Assembly: GCA_034408935.1 (NCBI GenBank)
Contig: DAOUMV010000014.1
Location: 1-64,000, forward strand
Direction: 5' to 3'
DNA: 64,000 nt
Origin: DAOUMF01 sp034408935
GTDB taxonomy: Bacteria; Chloroflexota; Dehalococcoidia; SM23-28-2; RBG-16-64-32
This document shows positions 15,967 through 23,934 of this stretch, piece after piece. The position numbers were made by a program, and so were the translations under genes. The notes under the pieces are model-generated. The model was given only the letters and a program-made list of their open reading frames with translations, was not told where the DNA came from and searched no databases. How positions within the stretch are numbered: position 1 is the first letter of the stretch; each line of letters opens with the position of its first letter.

Positions 15967-17646
15967 CTACCCACATACCGCGCCTTCCGACGCCGAAGAC
16001 ACCAGCCTGGCGTACTTGGCCAGGGCACCGCTCGCGTACCTGGGCTGCGGCGCTCGCCAGGCCTCCCGCCGTCGCTTCATCTCCTCCTCCGACACCTGCA
16101 CTTCGATGCGGCGGTCCGGGATGTTCAGGCTGATCACGTCCCCGTCCCGGACGAGAGCGATGGGCCCGCCCACGGCGGCCTCTGGCGCCACGTGGCCGGT
16201 CATGAACCCGCGGGTCGCCCCCGAGAAACGGCCGTCGGTGATGAGCGCCACCTCCTCGCCCAGCCCCTGGCCGGCGATCGCGGCGGTCACCGCCAGCATC
16301 TCGCGCATGCCCGGCCCGCCCTTGGGGCCCTCGTACCGGATGACAACCACATCTCCGGCCTTGATGCACCGCTCGCTCACGGCCCCGAAGGTGGCTTCCT
16401 CCCCATCGAAGACGCAGGCGGGGCCGCTGAACTGCTCCCTCTTAAGGCCGCTGGTCTTCATCACGCAGCCCTCCGGCGCCAGGTTCCCTTTGAGGACCAC
16501 CAGCGTGCCCGTGGGCTCCAGCGGCCTATCGACGGGCACAACCACGTCCTGGTCGTCGCCGAACTCGAGGCCAGCCAGATTCTCAGCCATCGTCTTGCCG
16601 GTGACGGTCAGAGCATCCCCGTTGAGCAGGCCAGCGTCCAGTAGTTCCTTCATCACCCGTGGCACGCCGCCAACCCGATCCAGGTCCACCATGATGTAGC
16701 GTCCGCCGGGCCGGGTATCGGCGATGTGGGGGATGCGGCGGCTGATGCGGTCGAAATCCTCCAGTGGCAGGGACAACCCGGCCTCCCGAGCGATGGCCGG
16801 GAGATGGAGTGCAGCGTTGGTGGAGCCCCCGATTGCGACGACTACCGCGATGGCGTTCTCGAGCGCCTGCTTGGTGAGGATATCGCGGGGCCGAACCTCC
16901 GCCTCCAGCAGGCGTAGGGCAACCTCGCCGGTGCGACGGCAGATGTCGTCGCGGCGTGGGTCTGCGGCGGGGATGGAGGCGCTGTAGGGCAGAGCCATAC
17001 CCAGCGCCTCGCTGGCGCAAGCCATGGTGTTGGCGGTATACATGCCGCCGCAGGAGCCCTCGCCAGGGCAGGCCGCGCACTCCAGCTCGTACAGCTCCTC
17101 CTCGCTCATCCGACCGGCCCCGACGGCGCCGACGCCCTCGAAGACGTCCTGGACGGTGACGTCTTGGTCGTGGAACCGGCCGGGCATGATGGTGCCCCCG
17201 TAGAGGAACACGGAGGGAACGTTCAGGCGCGCCATGGCCATGAGCATGCCCGGAAGACTCTTGTCACAGCCGGCGATCCCAGCGAGAGCGTCGTAGCCAT
17301 GAGCCATCATCATCAGCTCCACAGAGTCGGCGATGACCTCGCGGCTGACCAGCGAAGCCTTCATCCCCTCGTAGCCCATGGAGATGCCGTCGGTGACGGC
17401 GATAGTGGCGAACTCGCGGGCGGTGCCGCCAGCGTCGGCGACGCCCTCCTTGACGCGGTCGGCCAGGCGGTCCAAATGCACGTTGCAGGGCGTGGCCTCG
17501 TTCCAGGCGCTGCCAACTCCGACGAAGGGCTTCCGAATGTCATCATCGGACAGCCCCATGGCCCGCAGATAGGAACGGGCTGGGGCGCGGTGATAGCCGG
17601 CCCGGTAGACCGTATCGCTGGCCAGTGTTCTCTTCACTGTGACCAT
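15967..17646 (-). CDS. ilvD: dihydroxy-acid dehydratase
   Basis: A 559-residue Fe-S enzyme with cluster cysteines in AGCDKSLPGML and CPGEGSCGGMYTANTM. It dehydrates dihydroxy acids to 2-oxo acids for Val and Ile. The frame remains open upstream through the T-box leader, but the true start is ATG 17646: GAGGAGG stands just before it and the protein then begins MVTVKRTLAS. A longer version would translate the riboswitch. It is the first gene of the ilv-leu operon. Confidence 0.96.
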   Translation of the reverse strand: MVTVKRTLASDTVYRAGYHRAPARSYLRAMGLSDDDIRKPFVGVGSAWNEATPCNVHLDRLADRVKEGVADAGGTAREFATIAVTDGISMGYEGMKASLVSREVIADSVELMMMAHGYDALAGIAGCDKSLPGMLMAMARLNVPSVFLYGGTIMPGRFHDQDVTVQDVFEGVGAVGAGRMSEEELYELECAACPGEGSCGGMYTANTMACASEALGMALPYSASIPAADPRRDDICRRTGEVALRLLEAEVRPRDILTKQALENAIAVVVAIGGSTNAALHLPAIAREAGLSLPLEDFDRISRRIPHIADTRPGGRYIMVDLDRVGGVPRVMKELLDAGLLNGDALTVTGKTMAENLAGLEFGDDQDVVVPVDRPLEPTGTLVVLKGNLAPEGCVMKTSGLKREQFSGPACVFDGEEATFGAVSERCIKAGDVVVIRYEGPKGGPGMREMLAVTAAIAGQGLGEEVALITDGRFSGATRGFMTGHVAPEAAVGGPIALVRDGDVISLNIPDRRIEVQVSEEEMKRRREAWRAPQPRYASGALAKYARLVSSASEGAVCG

Positions 17647-17663
17647 AGCCTCCTCATAACCAA

Positions 17664-17688
17664 AGTCCCGACCCAAAGGGACGGGACT
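17664..17688 (-). terminator. second T-box terminator-like hairpin
   Basis: AGTCCCG-T-CCC pairs with GGG-T-CGGGACT around a TTT loop on the minus strand, followed by the weak tract TTGGTT and then the GAGGAGG ribosome site of ilvD. With its poor U-tract it could act at the level of transcription, or partly by affecting access to the ribosome site. Confidence 0.65.
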
Positions 17689-17701
17689 GGCGCTCGTCTC
17701 G

Positions 17702-17720
17702 CGGTACCACCCTTCTTCTC
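17702..17720 (-). promoter_or_regulatory. second T-box antiterminator sequence
   Basis: AGAAGAAGGGTGGTACCGC on the minus strand, the same core as the first module about 100 bases upstream. The 17 bases from AGAAGAAG to TACCG are identical in both copies. It directly precedes the second terminator-like hairpin and the ilvD ribosome site. Confidence 0.85.
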
Positions 17721-17728
17721 CGAGGCCT

Positions 17729-17742
17729 GCCTGCCGGCAGGC
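17729..17742. repeat. palindromic repeat inside the T-box leader
   Basis: GCCTGCCGGCAGGC, a copy of the CCTGCC/GGCAGG family, sits between the first terminator and the second T-box sequence. It is the main content of the spacer between the two regulatory modules. Confidence 0.7.
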
Positions 17743-17761
17743 GCCCTGCCGACTCCGCCCA

Positions 17762-17801
17762 ACTAAAACGCCCGCCCCAAAGGGATCCCGCTTGGGGCGG
17801 G
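17762..17801 (-). terminator. first T-box intrinsic terminator
   Basis: CCCGCCCCAA pairs exactly with TTGGGGCGGG on the minus strand, followed by CGTTTTAGTT. The 5' arm begins one base after the first T-box sequence, as expected for mutually exclusive antiterminator and terminator folds. Confidence 0.85.
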
Positions 17802-17802
17802 A

Positions 17803-17820
17803 CGGTACCACCCTTCTTCT
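17803..17820 (-). promoter_or_regulatory. first T-box antiterminator sequence
   Basis: AGAAGAAGGGTGGTACCG on the minus strand contains the invariant GGTGGTACCG that pairs with the tRNA acceptor end. It lies directly before a strong intrinsic terminator. Confidence 0.88.
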
Positions 17821-17905
17821 CGCACCGCTCCGCCTAAGGCGGACGATGGCCTCGGAGCGCTCTGGCGCTGTAACGGGCGCACCCGAACGGGCCTACTAGC
17901 GTTGA

Positions 17906-17928
17906 CAGGCCTGAAGGCCTGCAGCTAC
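17906..17928. repeat. REP-like hairpin half element
   Basis: CAGGCCT and AGGCCTG arms followed by CAGCTAC match one half of the paired hairpins at 9353-9404 and 11100-11148. It lies between Stem I and the first antiterminator of the T-box leader. Confidence 0.65.
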
Positions 17929-18113
17929 TTATCGTTCAGCCCGCCGGCTCAGGTCCGGCCTACAAGCCGGGATCCCCGCCTATGGCAGGGAGGCGAGTTC
18001 GAGGCCGCTCGCTGCCGGGCTTCCACCTGATCCCCAGCTCTCTGGAGCGAATCAGCTGCTCTACTACTCCCCTTCGCCGCCTTTGCCCTCTTTCGGTTAG
18101 GGGTGTAGCAGAA

Positions 18114-18143
18114 ATTGTAGGCCAGCGCCTCCACGGAAGTCAA
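18114..18143 (-). promoter_or_regulatory. sigma70-type promoter of the ilv-leu operon
   Basis: On the minus strand TTGACT (18143-18138) and TACAAT (18119-18114) are 18 bases apart. Transcription would start near 18107, about 35 bases before Stem I of the T-box leader and about 460 bases before ilvD. Confidence 0.75.
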
Positions 18144-18179
18144 GCAAATACTGGCTTTTACCGTGGAATCCGCCCGCCC

Positions 18180-18662
18180 TCAGGCTCCTTCCGTCAGCCC
18201 CTCCACCGAATCCGGTATCTCAACCCTGTCCCCCAGCCCGAAATCGTAACGCTGGAACCAGCCCTGGTTCACCTCCAAGGCGAAGCGGTAGGGCCCGGGC
18301 GGCCGGTGCACCTCCGTCGAGAGCGGCTCCATCTCCTGAATGTCCAATATCGTGCCGTCCTCCGTGATGAAGGCGATGGAGAGGGCGATGGACGTGTCCT
18401 TCATCCAGAATCCGCCTGTAGTGTCCTCCGCAAAGGCGAACAACATACCGCGATCTTCGGGGAGGCTCTCACGGAACATGAGGCCGCGGCTGAACTCCTC
18501 GTGGGTTCGGGGTACCTCCACCGTCAGCTCGGCTCGGGTGCCTTCGTCGTCGCTCGAGACGATGGTCACCGTTACGAGGTCGCCGTCCTCGTCGCCCCCG
18601 CAGGCCACTGCGGACATCAGGACGAGGGCCGCCGCGATGGTCAGGGCAAACCGCATGGCCAT
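18180..18662 (-). CDS. DUF192 lipoprotein
   Basis: A 160-residue protein with an N-terminal signal peptide ending in the lipobox LMSAVAC (Cys21), then a DUF192 domain: RTHEEFSRGLMFRESLPEDRGMLF, FWMKDTSIALSIAFI and the Val/Glu-rich strands with VNQGWFQRY. DUF192 proteins are small secreted or lipid-anchored folds of unknown function. It lies 21 bases after the flavoprotein gene and ends just before the ilv promoter. Confidence 0.88.
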   Translation of the reverse strand: MAMRFALTIAAALVLMSAVACGGDEDGDLVTVTIVSSDDEGTRAELTVEVPRTHEEFSRGLMFRESLPEDRGMLFAFAEDTTGGFWMKDTSIALSIAFITEDGTILDIQEMEPLSTEVHRPPGPYRFALEVNQGWFQRYDFGLGDRVEIPDSVEGLTEGA

Positions 18663-18678
18663 GTCCTTGCTCCCAGCA

Positions 18679-18700
18679 CCTGCCTACCGGCAAGCAGGCA
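18679..18700. repeat. degenerate palindromic repeat at the 3' end of the flavoprotein gene
   Basis: CCTGCCTACCGGCAAGCAGG is a mismatched member of the CCTGCC/GGCAGG family. It supplies the last codons and stop of the flavoprotein gene (18684) and leads into the next gene. Confidence 0.55.
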
Positions 18701-19901
18701 CGGCGGCCAGCCTGTTCAATCTCCGCCGTCGCGCCCATGCCGCGAAGAAGTCCACCGCCAGCCGCAAAGGGCCGATGATGCGCAGAAAGTCCAAATAGGT
18801 GCGCTCGCCGCGCATCAATTGGCACAGGAAGCGCCAGAACCTGTCGCTGTGGCGCACCAGCGCTACGTAGGGCGGGGGCGCGAACTGGAACAGCTCCTGG
18901 AGCTTGCGCGCCGCGGTGAGCTCCGGCTGAAGGCGGCGGTCCACCGCCCGCCGGTAGGCCGAGAGGTCCTCCGCCTCTCCGGCCAGGAAGCGCAGAACGG
19001 CCTCCGCGGCCAGGCGGCCGCTGAGGAACGCCATGTGTATCCCCTCGCCAGAGAGGGGATCGACCAGCCCGGCAGCATCGCCCACCAGGGCAACCGGCCC
19101 CCGGGCGACGGTCGAACCGGGCACGCGCACCGGGAGGTGATGCCCCCGCAGACCCTCCAGCCCCTCTGGGTCGAAGCCGTAGCGCCGGCAGAGGGCCCCA
19201 AGCTTGGGCCGCAGGGTGAACGCCGCGTACCTCCAAGCGCCAACGCCCACGTTCAAGTGGTCACCTTTGGGAAACACCCAACCGTAGCCACCAGCCAGCC
19301 CGCCCAAGTCCATAGCCGCGACCTCCTGCCAGGCTTCCGGGACGCCGTCTGGGCAGGGCACGTTGCCCTCCAGCGCTACCGCCTCCTCGGTTCGAGGACG
19401 CAAGCCGACGGTACGCCCCACCACCCCGTTGGCCCCATCGGCACCGATCACGGCGCGGCCCGAATGGGAGCCTTGCCTCGTACGGACGATGACTGCGTGG
19501 GGCAGGCTCAGGCCTGACCCACCAGTGGGGACGGCTTCCAGGGCCCGAACCGACTCCCCGTCGTGGAACACCGCTCCAGCCGCGGCGGCGCCCTCCACGA
19601 GGTACGCGTCCAGCTGACGGCGCTGGGTCATGTAGGTCAGAGGCTCTTCGTAACGGCGCTCGAACGCCGGGCCCAGGCGCAGGCAGAAACGCACGCCCCT
19701 GACGGTGCGCTCCACCACCGGGCTGAGGTCCATATCCTGCTCAAGGGCGGCGCGAACGGTGACCCCGCCGCCGCAGGGCTTGTCGCGGGGGAAGCGCGCG
19801 CCATCCAGCAGCAGCACCGACGCCCCCGCCCGCGCCAGGCAGCGGGCCGTGGTGCTCCCGGCGGGGCCACCCCCAACCACGATGGCATCGTAGATCGTCA
19901 C
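18684..19901 (-). CDS. geranylgeranyl reductase family FAD-dependent oxidoreductase
   Basis: A 405-residue flavoprotein. The N-terminal dinucleotide fold is DAIVVGGGPAGSTTARCLARAG, the family motif is FPRDKPCGGGV, and the second FAD motif is GPVALVGDAAGLVDPLSGEGI. Relatives reduce isoprenoid double bonds of quinones, lipids or chlorophyll side chains, or act as epoxidases or halogenase-like enzymes; the substrate here is unknown. It starts at a GTG 16 bases after a PH-domain membrane protein gene. The final residues AAVPACR derive from a palindromic repeat. Confidence 0.9.
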   Translation of the reverse strand: MTIYDAIVVGGGPAGSTTARCLARAGASVLLLDGARFPRDKPCGGGVTVRAALEQDMDLSPVVERTVRGVRFCLRLGPAFERRYEEPLTYMTQRRQLDAYLVEGAAAAGAVFHDGESVRALEAVPTGGSGLSLPHAVIVRTRQGSHSGRAVIGADGANGVVGRTVGLRPRTEEAVALEGNVPCPDGVPEAWQEVAAMDLGGLAGGYGWVFPKGDHLNVGVGAWRYAAFTLRPKLGALCRRYGFDPEGLEGLRGHHLPVRVPGSTVARGPVALVGDAAGLVDPLSGEGIHMAFLSGRLAAEAVLRFLAGEAEDLSAYRRAVDRRLQPELTAARKLQELFQFAPPPYVALVRHSDRFWRFLCQLMRGERTYLDFLRIIGPLRLAVDFFAAWARRRRLNRLAAVPACR

Positions 19902-19917
19902 GCCAGCAGCCCAGCGT

Positions 19918-20832
19918 CTAGGCGTTGGCTACTGCGATGCCGACGGACACCCAAAACAGGAGCTGGAGGAAGACGCTGCCGGTAAGCAGGAGGTAGCTGG
20001 CCGCCCGCTCCCGCCACTGGAAGCCCAGGCCCGCTATGAGGTTGATGGCCAGCACCGCCAGCGCAGCCGCCGGTATCTTCAGGATCTCGCTCCGCGAATG
20101 GACATCCGTGATCTCGCCCAGCGGCGGGAACTCTATGGTTATCGTCTCGTTCAGGTCCGGGTAGATGGCGAAGACGTACCCCCAGAGAGCCAGGTTGATG
20201 AGCACGGCGGCCAGCGCCAGCCACTGGGCCACCCGGTCCGCCCAGATCGGGTGGCCGCCGATAACGTCTCGCTGTACCGACTCCGTGCCGCCCGCGCGCC
20301 CCGCTTGCTTGAACCGCTCCACCTCGTCGATGAACCGCGGCGGGTCCTGCGGGCTCACGACGTACGTGACGGCTGGCGTCCGCACGTAGACGATCTCCTC
20401 CGGCGAGCTGTGGGTGGAGTAGAACAACGCCTCGCGGTCGTCCAGCCAGCCGCGGCCTACGTGCAGGCCTGGCCAGCTCAGCCCCCTCACGTGGGGCTGG
20501 TCCTCACCCCGGCCTGCCGACAGCTCCTCGACACGCTCCATGGGGATGAAGTGCCTCAGCGTCCCCCAGACGATCGTCAGGCCGCGGCTGTCCATCATGT
20601 ATTGCAGGCTATAGCAGGCGTAGGCCCAGAAGGCGAAGAGCCCCGCCAGGATAAACAGGACGATGGCCGCGACGATGGCCGCGAACTGGGTGGCAGAGAC
20701 CGGCCAGGTGGCCGCCTTGGCGACGAGGGCCAGGGCCAGGCCTGCGGCCACAGCCGACGGCAGCGCGGGCAGCACCGTCCCCAGGATGCGCCGCGGCCGC
20801 TCTATGGTTACGCCTTGACCCTTGAGTAGCAC
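19918..20832 (-). CDS. bacterial PH-domain membrane protein
   Basis: About 304 residues. Two hydrophobic helices (LALALVAKAA region and FAAIVAAIVLFILAGLFAFWAY) precede a PH-like beta-rich domain (SLQYMMDSRGLTIVWGTLRHFIP through VYVRTPAVTYVVSPQDP). Further transmembrane segments follow at the C-terminus. The start is uncertain. The frame overlaps the end of ilvE; GTG 20832 is a plausible coupled start and GTG 20775 is another. Such proteins are thought to be membrane scaffolds. Neighbours are ilvE and the flavoprotein gene. Confidence 0.7.
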   Translation of the reverse strand: MLLKGQGVTIERPRRILGTVLPALPSAVAAGLALALVAKAATWPVSATQFAAIVAAIVLFILAGLFAFWAYACYSLQYMMDSRGLTIVWGTLRHFIPMERVEELSAGRGEDQPHVRGLSWPGLHVGRGWLDDREALFYSTHSSPEEIVYVRTPAVTYVVSPQDPPRFIDEVERFKQAGRAGGTESVQRDVIGGHPIWADRVAQWLALAAVLINLALWGYVFAIYPDLNETITIEFPPLGEITDVHSRSEILKIPAAALAVLAINLIAGLGFQWRERAASYLLLTGSVFLQLLFWVSVGIAVANA

Positions 20833-21749
20833 GGCGTGCACCAGGAGGCGTACTTCGCGTTGCGCCCGGTGATGATGTCGAAGTAGAGCCGCACCAGACG
20901 CTTGGTCACCGGTCCCATCTTGCCGTCCCCGATGGGGCGGTGATCCAGCTCCACCACCGGCGTCACGTGGGCCGCAGTGCCCGTCATGAAGCACTCCTCC
21001 GTCGCGTACAGCTCGCTGCGGTCGATGTCCCGCTCCACCGTCTCCATCCCCAGCTCCTGGCGGGCAAGTGTAATAACCGTCTCCCGGGTGATGCCCACCA
21101 GGATGTTCGAGGAAGGCGGCGGCGTCACCAGCCGCTCCCCTTCGACGATGAAGATGTTCTCGCCCGACCCCTCGGACACGTGACCCCGCTCGTCCAGCAT
21201 GATCGCCTCATCGAAGCCGTTGAGATGAGCCTCCGTCTTGGCCAGGGCCGAATTAGCGTAGATGCCGGTGATCTTGGCCCGAGCGGGAATGCTCGTGTCC
21301 TCCACCCGCCGCCAGGAAGAGGTGCAGCAGCGAGCCCCTTTCTCGATGTCCAGATAGGGTCCGAAGGGAGCGACGAACACCAGAAAGTCGTCTTCCAAGT
21401 CGTGCAGCCGGACGCCCAATACCTCCGAACTCTTGTAGGCCAGCGGACGCACGTAGACGTCCTCCCGATAGCCGCACATCTCCACCAGCTTCGTGGTCAG
21501 CGAGTGTAGCTCCTCGTTGGAGTAGGGGAACTCGATCCGCATGATGCGGCAACTCCTGCGAATGCGATCGTAGTGATCCTTGATGCGGAACAGGTAGAGC
21601 TGCTGCTCCTTCTCGTTCCAGTTGCCGCGGATGCCCTCAAACACGCCCGTGCCGTAGTTGAAGGCGTGGGTCATTATGCCGACCTTCGCCTCGGCCAGGG
21701 GCACGAACTGCTTCTGGAAGTAAGCGTAGGGTGTGGGCGCTTGCGCCAT
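20808..21749 (-). CDS. ilvE: branched-chain amino acid aminotransferase
   Basis: A 313-residue class IV PLP aminotransferase that carries out the last step of Val, Leu and Ile synthesis. The PLP lysine is in AKITGIYANSALAKTEA, followed by the class motif ISEGSGEN-type sequence (VSEGSGENIFIV). The N-terminal GTGVFEGIRG motif is typical. ATG 21749 is preceded by AAGGAG at eight bases; an upstream extension is not supported. It is transcribed separately from the T-box operon but lies just upstream of it on the same strand. Confidence 0.94.
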   Translation of the reverse strand: MAQAPTPYAYFQKQFVPLAEAKVGIMTHAFNYGTGVFEGIRGNWNEKEQQLYLFRIKDHYDRIRRSCRIMRIEFPYSNEELHSLTTKLVEMCGYREDVYVRPLAYKSSEVLGVRLHDLEDDFLVFVAPFGPYLDIEKGARCCTSSWRRVEDTSIPARAKITGIYANSALAKTEAHLNGFDEAIMLDERGHVSEGSGENIFIVEGERLVTPPPSSNILVGITRETVITLARQELGMETVERDIDRSELYATEECFMTGTAAHVTPVVELDHRPIGDGKMGPVTKRLVRLYFDIITGRNAKYASWCTPCYSRVKA

Positions 21750-21779
21750 GTGGGTGGCTCCTTTCCGTCGGGTGGCCCC

Positions 21780-21785
21780 ATTATA
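21780..21785 (-). promoter_or_regulatory. candidate -10 box of ilvE
   Basis: A perfect TATAAT on the minus strand lies 30 bases before the ilvE start. The -35 region at normal spacing (TGGCGC) is weak, so activity may need an activator. Confidence 0.45.
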
Positions 21786-21938
21786 GGCAGGCCTGGGCGT
21801 ACGCGCCACAGCGCGTGTCTGGCGCGGTATCAGACCAGTCTGCTGCCGCCTCACCTCGTACAGCCGCGCCAGGCCCTCGAATCCGGCCCCTGAGGCGACC
21901 AGCGGCGAATGCGCTCTCCCTCGGTCCTGAGGGAGGCC

Positions 21939-22403
21939 CTACCTGAGCAACGGGTATCCGGCCTCCTCCCAGGCAATCATGCCGCCGTCCAGGTTCCACA
22001 CGTCGGTGTATCCCAGACCGACGAGGGTCGCGGCAGCGATGGCGCTTGACCCCCCACTGCGGCAGTAGACGACGATCTCCGAGTCGCGCTGTGAAGGCAA
22101 TTCGCCCTGCCGCGCCGCGATCTGATCGTATGGGATGAACAGGTCTGTTTCCTCGATCTCGCCCATGTCACCCGCGTACACGTTCACAAGAAGGAAGTCG
22201 TCACCGCTGAGTATTGACTGCAGCTCTTGCGGGGTGACGTTCACGTAGTAACCGCCTTCGGTCTCCACTCTCTGACCCAAGTCAGCCAGGGCAACTCCCG
22301 TGGCATCCTCATCCGTGCTGTCGGAGCCGCAAGCGGCCGCCACGGCCAGGAGCGCCACTAGGGGAACTATCAGGAGCCAGGGTCTCGTCATTCTCTCGCG
22401 CAT
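21939..22403 (-). CDS. rhodanese-domain lipoprotein
   Basis: A 154-residue protein with a signal peptide and lipobox (LLAVAAAC), then a rhodanese-like domain (about residues 50-154). The active-site loop is VYCRSGGSSAIAA with the catalytic Cys, and the fold closes with NLDGGMIAWEEAGYP. It would sit outside the membrane, attached by lipid, and may handle sulfur species or bind a thiol partner; this is inference. ATG 22403 follows GGAGGA. Confidence 0.9.
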   Translation of the reverse strand: MRERMTRPWLLIVPLVALLAVAAACGSDSTDEDATGVALADLGQRVETEGGYYVNVTPQELQSILSGDDFLLVNVYAGDMGEIEETDLFIPYDQIAARQGELPSQRDSEIVVYCRSGGSSAIAAATLVGLGYTDVWNLDGGMIAWEEAGYPLLR

Positions 22404-22526
22404 TCTCCGTCCTCCACGGTGCTCACGTTCTCACTGCCCGACGAACCGTTGCGACCAGGCCTCCGCCCTCGGCCACACCAACGCCGGAGAACCTATCCAT
22501 TGGGGTCCTCGCTGTCATGAATTCAC

Positions 22527-23432
22527 CTACAAGCCCAGCACCTTCGCGGCGTTCCCACCCAGAATCATCTGTTTGTCCTCTTCGGTGATCTCCGGCAGGC
22601 CCATGAGCTGCAGGGGAGGAGGTTGTTCCAGAGACTTGATAGTCTCAACCCACTCCTTCTGGGACATCACCTCCGTGAACAGTGGCCAGTCGCTGCCGAA
22701 AAGGATCTTCTCGACATGGCCGTGCGATGCCTTGGCCATTGCCAGACACTGAGACAAGGCGAGAGGCACTTTGCTGAAAGACAGTTGCCACGCGGAGATG
22801 TCCACGTACACGTTGGGGTTCTTGTACGCCATGCTCAGAGCCTCTTCAACCCAGGGATGGCCTACATGGGCCATGATGATCTTGATGCCGGGGAAATCCA
22901 CGGCCACCTTGTCCAGATAAACAGGCCGGTTGAACTTCATGTACGTCGGAGGTGGTCCCGATCCCGTGTGGCAGAGGATGACCGCTCCCAACTGCTCGGC
23001 CCGCTGGTAGAAGGGATAGAACGCCTCGTCATCAGGATAGAATCCGGTCAGGGGCCACAGCTTCACACCCCGGAAACCCATACCCTCGATGCATCTTTCG
23101 AGTTCAATGATGGCCGCCTTCCCCCTTCGGGGATCGATACCGGCGAAGCCGATGATCCGGTCCGGGTGCTGGCGGATCAGGCCTCCCACGTAGTCGTTAT
23201 ACGCCGTGAACGCCGTCCCCGTTCGGTACGTGAAGTCTGCGTCCAGAGCGAGCAAGACCGATTTGTCGATACCCGCCTCATCCATCTCCGCCAGGATGCG
23301 CTCCGCGGAGCCGTCGAAGATGTTCTCGAGGTCGCGGAAGCCGCAGCGGACGTTGATGCTGTGGAGCATCTCCGCCATGTCGGCCATGGCCATGTCCCTC
23401 TCCCAAATGTGACAGTGCGCATCGATGATCAC
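22527..23432 (-). CDS. amidohydrolase family 2 (TIM-barrel metal-dependent hydrolase)
   Basis: A 301-residue enzyme of the ACMS-decarboxylase/Amidohydro_2 type. Metal-binding motifs are DAHCHIW at the N-terminus, the central His in LCHTGSG, AHVGHPW and the C-terminal FGSDWPLF. Family members hydrolyse or decarboxylate aromatic or lactone substrates. The neighbours, a cupin and an acyl-CoA dehydrogenase on the same strand, suggest organic-acid catabolism, but the substrate is not evident. Confidence 0.88.
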   Translation of the reverse strand: MIIDAHCHIWERDMAMADMAEMLHSINVRCGFRDLENIFDGSAERILAEMDEAGIDKSVLLALDADFTYRTGTAFTAYNDYVGGLIRQHPDRIIGFAGIDPRRGKAAIIELERCIEGMGFRGVKLWPLTGFYPDDEAFYPFYQRAEQLGAVILCHTGSGPPPTYMKFNRPVYLDKVAVDFPGIKIIMAHVGHPWVEEALSMAYKNPNVYVDISAWQLSFSKVPLALSQCLAMAKASHGHVEKILFGSDWPLFTEVMSQKEWVETIKSLEQPPPLQLMGLPEITEEDKQMILGGNAAKVLGL

Positions 23433-23525
23433 GACACCCTCCTTGGCATCTGGCTGCTCTGACTCGGGTTCGGTACTTCGATCGTAGTTGCGTAGATCAT
23501 GACCCCTACAGCCTTGTCGCCGCCG

Positions 23526-23849
23526 CTAGGCATCGCCGTACTGCTTCGTTTCTGCGCGTTCGAAGACCAAGGCGACGGCGGGCTGGTCAGCCACCGGCCG
23601 ATGCCGTGTTCCGGCGAGGACCACGTGGGTGTCCCCAGGCAAGAGTGTGACCGACATGGCCCCTTCGTTCTCAATTCGGAAGGAACCGGTGAGACAGTAG
23701 AATAGCTCGTCTTCCGCTTCATGAATGTGCCACGGGAACTCGCCTTCAAGTCGGGCAACCTTCAACTGGAACTCGTTCACCTCGGCGGCGACCACGGGCT
23801 TCCACGGCTCCTTCAGGCCCTGGGCCAAGTCATTCACATTGACGGGCAT
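23526..23849 (-). CDS. cupin domain protein
   Basis: A 107-residue single-domain cupin. The first cupin motif is WHIHEAEDELFYCLTG, and the second includes LLPGDTHVVLAGTRH. The His and Glu residues needed for metal binding are present. ATG 23849 is preceded by GAGGAG. Function is unknown; many small cupins bind sugars or act as dioxygenases or isomerases. Confidence 0.85.
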   Translation of the reverse strand: MPVNVNDLAQGLKEPWKPVVAAEVNEFQLKVARLEGEFPWHIHEAEDELFYCLTGSFRIENEGAMSVTLLPGDTHVVLAGTRHRPVADQPAVALVFERAETKQYGDA

Positions 23850-23880
23850 AGGAACTCCTCTCTAGAGCGTAGGGCAGGCC

Positions 23881-23916
23881 ATGAGCTGCCTGGGCGTACT
23901 GTATGCGCGGCTCCAT
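23881..23916 (-). pseudogene. relic 5' end of a MEPRIQY-type hydrolase/cyclase gene
   Basis: Read from the ATG at 23916, the frame gives MEPRIQYAQAAH and then leaves the family pattern. The same header occurs at 25216 and, diverged, in the intact genes at 1075 and 63470. It lies just upstream of the cupin gene and is not in frame with it. Confidence 0.5.
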
Positions 23917-23934
23917 CGGTTCCCTCAAGCTAGC

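Larger units (their letters stand above)
17658..18072 (-). ncRNA. T-box leader (Leu CUC type) with two antiterminator/terminator modules
   Basis: Read on the minus strand, Stem I spans about 18072-17984. It has the base pairing GGGAG/CTCCC, the AGTAG box, the distal motif CCAGAGAGCTGG (18045-18034) and the GGTGGAAGCC loop. The specifier region is GAACTCG with CTC (Leu) at 17997-17995. Two T-box sequences follow (AGGGTGGTACCG at 17814-17803 and 17713-17702), each followed by an inverted repeat able to form a terminator. Uncharged tRNA-Leu would stabilise the antiterminators and allow ilvD transcription. Only one Stem I is visible. REP-like palindromes lie between Stem I and the first module and between the modules. 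Confidence 0.88.

Noticed and set aside
17730..17760. A second Stem I for the second T-box module
   Set aside because: Only about 40 bases separate the first terminator from the second T-box core, and they consist mainly of a dispersed palindrome; no AGTA or AGAG motifs are present.
15967..17811. A longer ilvD start at 17811 giving 614 residues
   Set aside because: The extra 55 codons lie in the T-box terminators and antiterminators; ATG 17646 has a strong ribosome site and the conserved N-terminus.
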